Shown: positions 17,767-25,529 of the stretch, in pieces
How the letters are laid out: each line of letters opens with the position of its first letter
How positions within the stretch are numbered: position 1 is the stretch's first letter
From: Parazoarcus communis SWub3 = DSM 12120
GTDB taxonomy: Bacteria > Pseudomonadota > Gammaproteobacteria > Burkholderiales > Rhodocyclaceae
Assembly: GCF_003226565.1 (NCBI RefSeq)
Contig: NZ_QKOE01000006.1
Span: 62,001 to 126,000, forward strand
Direction of reading: 5' to 3'
Length of the DNA stretch: 64,000 nucleotides
Made by a program: the position numbers and the translations under genes
The notes under the pieces: model-generated
Databases searched by the model: none
The model's input: only the letters and a program-made list of their open reading frames with translations
What the model was told of the DNA's origin: nothing

Positions 17767-18450
17767 ATGCGCCTGCTGCTGATCGAGGACAATCGCGACA
17801 TCCTCGCCAATCTGGCCGATTACCTGGAACTCAAGGGCTATCAGACCGACTGTGCCGAAGACGGCCTCAGTGGCCTGCATCTTGCCGCCGTCAATCATTA
17901 CGACCTCATCGTGCTCGACGTCATGCTGCCCGGCATGGATGGGTTCAGCCTGTGCCAACGCCTTCGCGAAAGCGAGCGCAGCGACACGCCGGTCATCATG
18001 CTGACCGCACGCGATGCGCTCGACGACCGCCTCACCGGCTTTCGCGCCGGTGCCGACGACTATCTGACCAAACCTTTTGCCTTGTCCGAACTCGCTGCGC
18101 GGATCGAGGCCGTGCTCAAGCGCAGTCGCGGTGGTGGCCGCCGCCTGCTGCAGGTGGCAGACCTGAGCTACGACCTCGACACGCTCGAGGTCACCCGCGA
18201 GGGGCGCCTGCTGCATCTTGGGCCGATTGCGCTCAAACTGCTGGCCGTACTGATGCAGAAAAGCCCGGCAGTCGTCCGTCGTGAAGTCCTCGAGTCGGCA
18301 CTGTGGGGCGATGCCCCGCCCGATAGCGACAGCCTACGCAGCCACATCCATGCGCTGCGCCAGCAACTCGACAAACCTTTCTCCACCCCTTTGCTGCACA
18401 CCGTTCACGGTGTCGGTTTCCGCCTTTCCGCAAGCGCCAGTGAGCACTAA
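17767..18450 (+). CDS. OmpR/PhoB-family response regulator, ColR-like
   Basis: 227 residues. The receiver has the acidic pair ED near 7-8, the phospho-acceptor Asp51 (LIVLDVMLPGMDGF), a Thr in LTAR and Lys in TKPF. A winged-helix DNA-binding domain occupies about 130-222 (LLAVLMQKSP, LRSHIHALRQQLD, VHGVGFRLS). It overlaps the next gene by 11 bases, so the pair is coupled. The following methyltransferase, InaA-type kinase and lipid-modifying sulfatase recall the colRS neighbourhood of Pseudomonas, which is why ColR is suggested. QseB/PmrA-type identity is not excluded. Confidence 0.9.
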   Translation: MRLLLIEDNRDILANLADYLELKGYQTDCAEDGLSGLHLAAVNHYDLIVLDVMLPGMDGFSLCQRLRESERSDTPVIMLTARDALDDRLTGFRAGADDYLTKPFALSELAARIEAVLKRSRGGGRRLLQVADLSYDLDTLEVTREGRLLHLGPIALKLLAVLMQKSPAVVRREVLESALWGDAPPDSDSLRSHIHALRQQLDKPFSTPLLHTVHGVGFRLSASASEH

Positions 18451-19702
18451 CAGCCTGTCACATCGCATCGTCGCTGCCTTCACCCTGCTGACGGCGGTCG
18501 TCGCCGGGCTGTTTGCAGTGGCGATCGTGGTATTCATCAACCAATCGGAAATCCAGCTGGTCGCCGAGGGAATGAACCGCCAGCTCGACGTGATCGTCTC
18601 GACGGCACTGCTCGATACGCCGCCCTACCTGGGGCCTGAGCTGAGCCTGTTCCGCAGTACGGGCGGCGACGACAGCATGCTGCCCACCTGGCTGCGGGGG
18701 CTGGCCCCGGGTTTTCGCGAGATCGAGTTCGATGGCGTCGACTGGCATGTCCTGGTCCGCGACGTCGACGATCAACGCTACATCCTGGTGCTGGACCAGA
18801 TCGAGTTCGAGCAGCGTGAAGACATGCTCTATATCGCTGCAAGTACCGGTTTCGTGCTGAGCGTACTGGCGGCCTTCCTGATCGGCACCGGCACCGCACA
18901 CCGGGTCATTGCGCCAGTCATCCGGCTGGCAGGCCAGGTCCAGCACCGGGACCAGCTGCTACCGCTGGCGCCACCGCTTGCCGCAGACTATCCCGCCAAC
19001 GAGGTCGGCCAGCTTGCGCTGGCGTTCGACAATACGCTGAACCAGTTACGCCAGGCACTCGACCGGGAGCGCCTGTTCACCAGCGATGTTAGCCACGAGT
19101 TGCGCACCCCCTTGATGGTCATCGCCAGCACATGCGAGCTGCTGCTCGAAACCCTGCCCCCGACCGCCCGCGAGCGCGTGCAACTCGAGCGTATCCAGCA
19201 TGCAGCAGATGAAATGCGCGAGTTGGTTGAAACCTTTCTGTGGCTTACCCGCGGCACCGGTAGTGCAGGTCATCAGGCATCGTCAAGCAGCCTGATCGAG
19301 ATAGCCGAAGAGCAGCTCCGACGCTGGCGTCCGGAAGCCATCAAGCGCGGGCTGCAGCTTGATTTCACCCCAATCGACGACGATGCCCGACGCTACCCGA
19401 CCCCCATGTTGCGCGCGGTGCTCTCCAATCTGTTGCGCAATGCGCTGCACTACACCGACAGTGGCTCGGTTCGACTGGAGCTGTTACACGACGGCTTTCG
19501 CGTCATCGACACCGGCGCGGGGATCCCCGAAGCCCAACGCCTGAGTGTCTTCAGCCCCTTTGTCCGCGGCGACCAGACCCGGGGCGATGGAATCGGTATC
19601 GGTCTGTCATTGGTCCAACGCATCTGCGCACAACAAGGCTGGCAGATTCAGCTGACCGAGGCCGACGGCGGCGGATGCAACTTCCGCATCTTCCTGCACT
19701 GA
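18440..19702 (+). CDS. sensor histidine kinase, ColS-like
   Basis: 420 residues from GTG 18440 inside the end of the regulator gene. Two transmembrane helices (about 10-33 and 131-153) enclose a periplasmic loop of roughly 95 residues. An ExxE sequence (EQRE, 124-127) lies just before the second helix. ColS is known to sense Fe3+/Zn2+ through an ExxE motif, but position equivalence is not shown. The kinase core has H219 in FTSDVSHELRTPL, an N-box (LLRNALHYTDSG), DTGAGIPE and GIGIGLSLVQRI. No clear HAMP domain is recognisable beyond a short linker. Confidence 0.88.
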   Translation: MSTNSLSHRIVAAFTLLTAVVAGLFAVAIVVFINQSEIQLVAEGMNRQLDVIVSTALLDTPPYLGPELSLFRSTGGDDSMLPTWLRGLAPGFREIEFDGVDWHVLVRDVDDQRYILVLDQIEFEQREDMLYIAASTGFVLSVLAAFLIGTGTAHRVIAPVIRLAGQVQHRDQLLPLAPPLAADYPANEVGQLALAFDNTLNQLRQALDRERLFTSDVSHELRTPLMVIASTCELLLETLPPTARERVQLERIQHAADEMRELVETFLWLTRGTGSAGHQASSSSLIEIAEEQLRRWRPEAIKRGLQLDFTPIDDDARRYPTPMLRAVLSNLLRNALHYTDSGSVRLELLHDGFRVIDTGAGIPEAQRLSVFSPFVRGDQTRGDGIGIGLSLVQRICAQQGWQIQLTEADGGGCNFRIFLH

Positions 19703-19722
19703 CGTCTGCGGGTCTCCTCGAT

Positions 19723-19739
19723 TTGACGCAATTTTGACA
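19723..19739 (+). promoter_or_regulatory. direct repeat TTGAC-N6-TTGAC upstream of the envelope genes
   Basis: Two TTGAC blocks start at 19723 and 19734, 11 bases apart, in the 105-bp gap after the kinase gene. The second reads TTGACA and could be a -35 element. The arrangement suits an OmpR-family regulator overlapping a promoter for the methyltransferase-kinase-sulfatase genes. Confidence 0.35.
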
Positions 19740-19807
19740 AATCGCCAACATCGGGATCACGCCGACCGGCTCAGACTCAAGGCTTCGAAACCCTTCGGAG
19801 TCAGACC

Positions 19808-20494
19808 GTGTCGCAACCCCCGATCCAGCTGCCGTTCTCGGACAAGTACACCCAGACGCACGCCCAGGCCTATTTGGACAAGCACCGCGACGGGCTCGCC
19901 CGCCGCCTGTCACACCAGCGCGATCTGCAGCTGGCACGCAAGGCCCTGCGGCTGGCAGGGGAGCCGACGCTGGTACTCGATCTGCCCTGCGGCGCGGGAC
20001 GCTTCTGGCCCTTGCTGGCGGAGCAACCCAACCGGGTGATTCTGGCAGCAGACAACTCGGCGGACATGTTGGCCACGGCTCGCGCCTCCCAACCGTCCGA
20101 CATTGTCGCCAGAGTCAGGACCTTCCAGACCTCGGCCTTTGCCATCGACCTTCCCGACCGTTCGGTAGACAGCATCTTCTGCATGCGCTTGATGCATCAC
20201 ATTGGAGAGTCCGCACACCGCATGCCGATGTTACGGGAATTCCACCGCGTCACCCGCGACACCGTGATCCTGTCGCTGTGGGTCGATGGCAATTACAAGG
20301 CCTGGAAGCGCCGCCGCCTGGAGGCCGAACGCGATCGCCATCTGGGCCGCGGACTACAGAACCGCTTCGTCATTCCAGCCCATCAGATCGAAAGCGAATT
20401 TGCCGGCGCCGGCTTCACCATCCTGGGTCACTTCGACTTCCTGCCCCTTTATGCGATGTGGCGGGTATATGTGTTGCGCAGGGGTGACCGATGA
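19808..20494 (+). CDS. class I SAM-dependent methyltransferase (envelope-island member)
   Basis: 228 residues from GTG 19808. Motif I is VLDLPCGAGRF (about 56-66), followed by the acidic strand end (ILAADNSADM) and a DRSVDSIFCMRLMHHI motif IV/V region, all of the type-11 methyltransferase fold. The C-terminus ends in a hydrophobic stretch (FDFLPLYAMWRVYVLRR) that could touch membrane or a partner. It overlaps the kinase gene by 4 bases (ATGA). By position it resembles the methyltransferase that follows colRS in pseudomonads and has been connected with LPS phosphorylation control; the substrate is unproven. Confidence 0.85.
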   Translation: MSQPPIQLPFSDKYTQTHAQAYLDKHRDGLARRLSHQRDLQLARKALRLAGEPTLVLDLPCGAGRFWPLLAEQPNRVILAADNSADMLATARASQPSDIVARVRTFQTSAFAIDLPDRSVDSIFCMRLMHHIGESAHRMPMLREFHRVTRDTVILSLWVDGNYKAWKRRRLEAERDRHLGRGLQNRFVIPAHQIESEFAGAGFTILGHFDFLPLYAMWRVYVLRRGDR

Positions 20495-21168
20495 GCGATG
20501 CAAGCGGCTACCTATCCCTAGATGCCACACGGCACGCCGCCCTCCTCCCGCACTGGTGGTCAGTGACCGGAGACTGGGTCGAACCGCCCAATATCCGGCG
20601 CCAGGGATGGAGCGGTGTGTTCCGTGCTCGATCCGGCAACATCACGTGCTACGTCAAGCGCCAGCACAATCACCTGTGCCACAGCCTCACTCACCCCTTT
20701 GGCTGGCCCACCGCCTGCCGTGAAGGCCATTTCCTGCGTGTCGTGCGCAAACTCGGTGTGCACGTTCCGGAAGTCCTGTTTCTGGGCCACCGTGTTTCAG
20801 GTAACGAGCACGAAGCCATCCTCGTCACCCGGGCGCTGGACGGATACGAACCCTTGTCGGCCCAGACCCGGCTGGAGCAGGAGAACGCGCTCATGCTGGC
20901 GCAGGCAGTCGGCCAGGCATTAGGCGCCCTGCACCGCGCCCGCCTGCAGCATGGCTGCCTGTACGACAAGCACATCATGGTGCGCTGGACCGGCACCCAA
21001 CCCGACGTCGCCCTGCTCGACCTCGAGAAGATGCGCCGCCGCCTGACGCGCAGCGCGGCGGCCCGACGCGACCTCACACAGCTACAGCGTCACCAGCAAG
21101 TCTTTGACGACGCTGCCTGGCGCGTGCTGACCCAGGCACACCATCACGCAATGCACGACCCACGGTAG
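20491..21168 (+). CDS. lipopolysaccharide kinase, InaA/WaaP-like
   Basis: 225 residues. It is a protein-kinase-fold enzyme of the Kdo/LPS kinase family. Conserved elements are a Lys in ITCYVKRQ (ATP anchoring), Glu in CREGHFLRVV, the catalytic HGCLYDKHIMV loop (about 150-160) and the DLEKMRRR metal-binding segment. These enzymes phosphorylate Kdo or core heptose in the inner-membrane cytoplasmic leaflet. It overlaps the methyltransferase by 4 bases and precedes the sulfatase, supporting an LPS role. Confidence 0.87.
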   Translation: MSDASGYLSLDATRHAALLPHWWSVTGDWVEPPNIRRQGWSGVFRARSGNITCYVKRQHNHLCHSLTHPFGWPTACREGHFLRVVRKLGVHVPEVLFLGHRVSGNEHEAILVTRALDGYEPLSAQTRLEQENALMLAQAVGQALGALHRARLQHGCLYDKHIMVRWTGTQPDVALLDLEKMRRRLTRSAAARRDLTQLQRHQQVFDDAAWRVLTQAHHHAMHDPR

Positions 21169-21244
21169 GACGGCCACGCGACGCCATCGCGAGCCACCTT
21201 CAGGACACCCGCGTCAACACCGCCGACCGAACACAGGACATCAC

Positions 21245-23197
21245 ATGCCCGCCCAACACCACCGCCCCGACACCATGACCGCAACGGTACTGCGCAGTTA
21301 CTTCGTCGTGCTCTACCTGGCGGTCTTTGCAATGATCAGCCTGTTCTGGGGGTTTGCCGATACCGACTCGGCCATCCTCAAACTACTGCTCATTGCCGCC
21401 TCGGCAAGCCATGCCGCGCTCTACACGCTGATTCCCGTCGGGCTGACCTGGGCGGTACAGCGGATCAACACGCTGGTCCCCGGCCTTCGGTATCCGGAGG
21501 CTCGAATCCTGTATCCCCTTGCCTATCTGGGCGGTTCGCTCGTCCTGATTGCGCTCTATGCGGACTACCGTGTCTATACGCTGTACGACTACCACCTGAA
21601 CGGCTTCGTATGGAACCTGGTGAGCACCCGTGGCGGCATCGATGCACTTGGCGCCACCCATTCGACCATGCTGACCGTCGCCCTGCAGGTGGGGGCCTTC
21701 CTCGTGGCCAATGCGCTGACGCTGTGGGGGCTGCACTACCTTCACCACGCCACCGGACGATCGGCAGTCTCCGCTCGCTCGGTGCGCTACGCTGCCATCA
21801 CGCTGATCATTGGCCTGTGCGTCGGAGAGATCGGTCACGCCTATAGCGTCCATACCGGGCAGGAAGGCTACCTGCAGGCTTCCGATGTCATCCCTTTCCG
21901 CTTCAACACCACGGCCAGCGGCACCTTCAACCGACTGGGCATCGAACGCACCGCACTGACCGAGCGACGCATTGCCAGCGGTGAAATCGCTTACCCGGGC
22001 CGGCACCTCGAAGCGAAAGCCCTGGACCACTATCCGAACGTGATCATGCTGGTGGGCGAATCCTTTCGCTGGGATCTGCTGAATCCCGAAATCACGCCCA
22101 ATCTGTGGGCCTTCTCTCAACAGGCGCTTCGCTTCGACCAGCACTACAGTGGCGGCAACCGCACCCGCATGGGCCTGTTCTCGATGTTCTACGGCCTGTA
22201 CGCGCCCTACTGGTACAGCTTCGAGCGCCAGCGGGTGGCCCCCGCGCTGATGAACTTCCTGCGCGACAGGGACTATCAACTGGCCCTGCATACCAGCCAG
22301 AGCTTCGACTATCCGGAACTGCGCCACACCGTGTTCACCGATGTGCCCGAACAATACATGCAGGAACTGCAGCAAGGAGAGCCCTGGCGACGCGATCGCC
22401 AGAACATCAGCGACCTGATCGACAAACTCGACCAGCGTGATCCGCAACGCCCCTTCTACGGCTTCATGTTCTTCGAGTCCACCCATGCGCCCTACACCTT
22501 TCCGCCCGAAGCCGTGATCCGGCCGGACTTCGAACCCGAACTCGATTACCTGCGGATGAACCTTCAGACCAATATCGACCGCATTCATGCCCGTTACATC
22601 AACGCCGCACACCACGTCGACAACGAAGTCGGTCGCCTGCTCGACTATCTGAAACAGCACAACATGCTGGACAACACCATCGTGCTGTTTACGGGCGATC
22701 ACGGGGAGGAATTCATGGAGAAGGGGCACTGGGGGCACGGCCGCGACAAGGTATTTCCCGAGGAGCAGATCCGTGTCCCCCTGGTGTTATGGATGCCTGG
22801 TCAGGCGGCAAAAGTCGTTCAGCATCGGACTTCGCACCTGCAGATTTCTCCCACCCTGCTGACCCGGCTCGGGGTGACGCAGCCCCCCCTGAGCTATAGT
22901 TCGGCCACCGACCTGTTCACCCCCATGCCCTATTTCGTTACCGGCGGCTATGACTACATGGCCGTCTTCGACGAACACTACAAGATCACCTTTCCCTTCA
23001 CCGGCTCCGACTATTTCCGCTACCTGAGCAACAATGCGCAGGATCAAGCACTGGGACGGGAGGACGCCAGAACGGTGGTCGCGCGCTACCAGGGCACGAT
23101 CGACGCGGTTGTCGAGGAGAGCCAGCGCTTTCTGCGCAAGCGTTCGCAGCAGGCACCGCCCATCGGTCTTGTTACAACTTGCGATCCGAAGTGCTGA
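21245..23197 (+). CDS. YejM/PbgA-like inner membrane sulfatase-fold protein (DUF3413 + sulfatase)
   Basis: 650 residues from ATG 21245 (AGGA just upstream; ATG 21278 is an alternative). Four to five transmembrane helices occupy about 15-200, and a periplasmic alkaline-phosphatase/sulfatase-fold domain covers about 265-600. It has VGESFRWD near the start of that domain, FFESTHAPYTFP, and TGDHGEEFMEKGHWGHG. Relatives are YejM/PbgA (LPS level control) and phosphoethanolamine transferases. The YejM-like layout of a DUF3413-type N-terminus favours the former, but the metal-site residues seem retained, so catalysis is possible. Confidence 0.85.
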   Translation: MPAQHHRPDTMTATVLRSYFVVLYLAVFAMISLFWGFADTDSAILKLLLIAASASHAALYTLIPVGLTWAVQRINTLVPGLRYPEARILYPLAYLGGSLVLIALYADYRVYTLYDYHLNGFVWNLVSTRGGIDALGATHSTMLTVALQVGAFLVANALTLWGLHYLHHATGRSAVSARSVRYAAITLIIGLCVGEIGHAYSVHTGQEGYLQASDVIPFRFNTTASGTFNRLGIERTALTERRIASGEIAYPGRHLEAKALDHYPNVIMLVGESFRWDLLNPEITPNLWAFSQQALRFDQHYSGGNRTRMGLFSMFYGLYAPYWYSFERQRVAPALMNFLRDRDYQLALHTSQSFDYPELRHTVFTDVPEQYMQELQQGEPWRRDRQNISDLIDKLDQRDPQRPFYGFMFFESTHAPYTFPPEAVIRPDFEPELDYLRMNLQTNIDRIHARYINAAHHVDNEVGRLLDYLKQHNMLDNTIVLFTGDHGEEFMEKGHWGHGRDKVFPEEQIRVPLVLWMPGQAAKVVQHRTSHLQISPTLLTRLGVTQPPLSYSSATDLFTPMPYFVTGGYDYMAVFDEHYKITFPFTGSDYFRYLSNNAQDQALGREDARTVVARYQGTIDAVVEESQRFLRKRSQQAPPIGLVTTCDPKC

Positions 23198-23286
23198 AAC
23201 AATGCAAACCTTTGGTGCGGTGTGAGGGTCTATTGCGCTGAACTCAGACGAAACACCTCAACACGGCATACAGGGAGCCACTCAGC

Positions 23287-24294
23287 ATGACACCTCAACA
23301 ACAACAAGCCATCCTGACCATTGGCCTGCTCGCGGCCTTCGCCGACGGCGCCAACGACGAACGCGAGCGCGAACACCTGCGCCAGATTGCGGAGTCGCTT
23401 GGCGGCGAATCCGGCTTGTCCAGCCTGCCGGGGCTGTACCAACAGGTGCTGCTCAAGCGCGTCGACCTCGCCTCGGCAAGCGCCGCACTGAGCGACGCGG
23501 CTCATCGCCAACTCGCTTACGAAATGGCCGTCTGCGTGTGCGACGCTGATGGCACCCTGAGCGAACCCGAGCGTCGCTTCCTCGACACACTCTCAGCCAC
23601 CCTGGGGCTCACCCGCCAGGACACTGCCACAGTCGAACGCGAGGCGGGCCAGATCGCGGAACTCACAGACATCGCCGCACCGGCCGCCGCCGCAAACACG
23701 GCGCCGACGCTCGCGGTCCCGGTTCCGCCCGCAGCGCCCGCAGCGCCCGCAGCGCCCGCAAGCGGATCCTCCCCGGTCACGGACGACAAGGCCGCGGATC
23801 GCAGCATCCTCAACTACGCCATCCTGTGCGGTGCGCTGGAACTGTTGCCGCAGTCCTGGGCATCCATGGCCATCATTCCGCTGCAGATCAAGATGGTTTA
23901 CGGCATCGGCAAGACCCAGGGCTATGAACTGGACCAGGGGCACATCCGCGAGTTGCTCGCCACGGTTGGCGTCGGCATGACCTCGCAGTATCTGGAACAG
24001 TTCGGACGCAAACTGCTGGGTGGCCTGCTTGGCAGCATTGGCGGCGGTCTGGGCAAGGCCGTGGGGCGCTCCGCCACCAGCATGGCGTTCTCGTTTGCCA
24101 CCACCTATGCGCTTGGCCAGCTCGCGCGGCGTTACTACGCTGGCGGCCGCCAGATGAGCACCGCCCTGCTCAAGGACACCTTCAACGGCCTGCTCGGCCC
24201 GGCCAAGGAGATGCAGGGCCGCTACCTGCCCGAGATCCAGCAGAAAGCCGCCACGCTGGACATGAATCAGGTCATCGGCATGGTACGCAGCTGA
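23287..24294 (+). CDS. TerB-like domain fused to DUF697 (YcjF-like) protein
   Basis: 335 residues. The N-terminal ~115 residues resemble TerB/DUF533, with two acidic turns (FADGANDERERE and CDADGTLSEPERRFL) that could bind metal. An Ala/Pro linker (about 135-165) is encoded by 9-bp tandem repeats at 23728-23760. The C-terminal part (about 175-330) has hydrophobic helices and the glycine-rich LLGGLLGSIGGGLGKAVG of DUF697. DUF697 accompanies GTPases of the YcjX type in other genomes, but no such partner lies here. Its function is unknown, probably membrane-linked stress. Confidence 0.75.
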   Translation: MTPQQQQAILTIGLLAAFADGANDEREREHLRQIAESLGGESGLSSLPGLYQQVLLKRVDLASASAALSDAAHRQLAYEMAVCVCDADGTLSEPERRFLDTLSATLGLTRQDTATVEREAGQIAELTDIAAPAAAANTAPTLAVPVPPAAPAAPAAPASGSSPVTDDKAADRSILNYAILCGALELLPQSWASMAIIPLQIKMVYGIGKTQGYELDQGHIRELLATVGVGMTSQYLEQFGRKLLGGLLGSIGGGLGKAVGRSATSMAFSFATTYALGQLARRYYAGGRQMSTALLKDTFNGLLGPAKEMQGRYLPEIQQKAATLDMNQVIGMVRS

Positions 24295-24391
24295 CCCCTC
24301 GCCGGCTTCAACCATCGCCGAGGTCCGCCAGGGCGGCGCCCACCTCGGCACATGAACAACGCAGCCAGACGCACAGTGGTGCATACTTGCG

Positions 24392-24419
24392 CCCCCTGCC
24401 CCCTGCCCCCTGCCCCCGG
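24392..24419 (+). repeat. 7-bp tandem repeat in the leader of the RlmI-like gene
   Basis: CCCCCTG is repeated three times followed by CCCCCGG, 39-66 bases before the ATG at 24458. A repeat of this unit could vary in copy number by slippage and change promoter spacing or leader length; this is not shown. Confidence 0.7.
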
Positions 24420-24457
24420 CTCGCCGCCCAACGGCCGCGCGCCACAACGACCCGAAC

Positions 24458-25474
24458 ATGACCATGCCCCTGTCCGACGCCCTGCGTGCCAGCTTCGAAG
24501 CCCGAGCCCCCCTGATCGCACGACTGGCGGCCGAACAGACCGATGCCTACCGGCTGTTTCACGGCAGTGTGGAGGGCTTGCCCGGGCTGACGGTGGATCG
24601 CTATGGCGACCTGCTGTTGGTGCAGACCTTTCATCGGCCACTTGAGACCGACGAGCTGTCCGCGCTCGAAGCCTTCTACGCCGAGGCCCTGCCCGGCCTG
24701 CCACTGATCTGGAACGATCGCAGCAAATCGAACTCACGCGTGCTCAACCCGCTCACCAGCGAACAGCAGATCATTGCAGAAACCCCACGCGAGTTTTCTG
24801 AGCTGGGTGTGCGCTACCAGTTCCAGGCCCGACACGCCGGCCAGGACCCATGGCTGTTCCTCGACCTGCGCGCCGGCCGCCGCCGGGTCATGCAGGAGAT
24901 CGCCGGCAAATCCTTGCTCAATGTTTTCGCCTACACCTGCGGCGTCGGCATCGCTGCCGCAGCGGCCGGTGCCCGCCACGTGGTCAACGTCGATTTTGCC
25001 GAATCCAGCCTCGCGGTCGGCAAGGACAATGCCAAACTCAATGCGCTGCCCATCCGGGTACGCTTCATCAAATCCGACGCCTTCGCCGCCCTGCGTCAAT
25101 ACGCGGGCATCGGTCAGCCCAAGGTCGTGCGCGGCAAACGCATGCCCCCGTTTCCCGAACTGGCGCCGCAGCAGTTCGACATGGTCTTCCTCGATCCGCC
25201 ACGCTACGCCCGCAGCCCCTTCGGCGTGGTCGACCTGATCAACGACTACCCCGCCCTGTTCAAACCCGCCCTGCTCGCCACCGCTGAGGGCGGCACCCTG
25301 GTGTGCTGCAACAACGTCGCTCAGGTGGACCGTGAAGCCTGGCTCGCACAACTGCAGCGCAGTGCCAGCAAGGCGGGACGTACGGTGCAGGACGTGGAGT
25401 GGATTGCACCTGAGGCGGACTTCCCCAGCCCGGATGGGAAGCCGCCGCTGAAGATGGTGATGCTGAGGGTGTGA
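24458..25474 (+). CDS. class I SAM-dependent RNA methyltransferase, RlmI/RlmK-like
   Basis: 338 residues. An N-terminal ~100-residue region (LPGLTVDRYGDLLLVQ is typical of the PUA/EEHEE part of RlmI) precedes a Rossmann domain with SLLNVFAYTCGVGIAAAAAGA (motif I), VNVDFAESSL, and the catalytic DMVFLDPPRYARSPFG. RlmI makes m5C1962 in 23S rRNA. The N-terminal PUA domain looks shortened here, so a different rRNA target is possible. It is convergent with the ferric reductase gene. Confidence 0.87.
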   Translation: MTMPLSDALRASFEARAPLIARLAAEQTDAYRLFHGSVEGLPGLTVDRYGDLLLVQTFHRPLETDELSALEAFYAEALPGLPLIWNDRSKSNSRVLNPLTSEQQIIAETPREFSELGVRYQFQARHAGQDPWLFLDLRAGRRRVMQEIAGKSLLNVFAYTCGVGIAAAAAGARHVVNVDFAESSLAVGKDNAKLNALPIRVRFIKSDAFAALRQYAGIGQPKVVRGKRMPPFPELAPQQFDMVFLDPPRYARSPFGVVDLINDYPALFKPALLATAEGGTLVCCNNVAQVDREAWLAQLQRSASKAGRTVQDVEWIAPEADFPSPDGKPPLKMVMLRV

Positions 25475-25529
25475 GCCCGTGCCGGTGTCCGGGGACTGAA
25501 GCCGCGATCAGACATCTTCAGGTTTGCAT

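Noticed and set aside
21383-22738. 451-codon minus-strand frame inside the sulfatase gene
   Set aside because: Antisense shadow; the plus strand has clear sulfatase-fold motifs.
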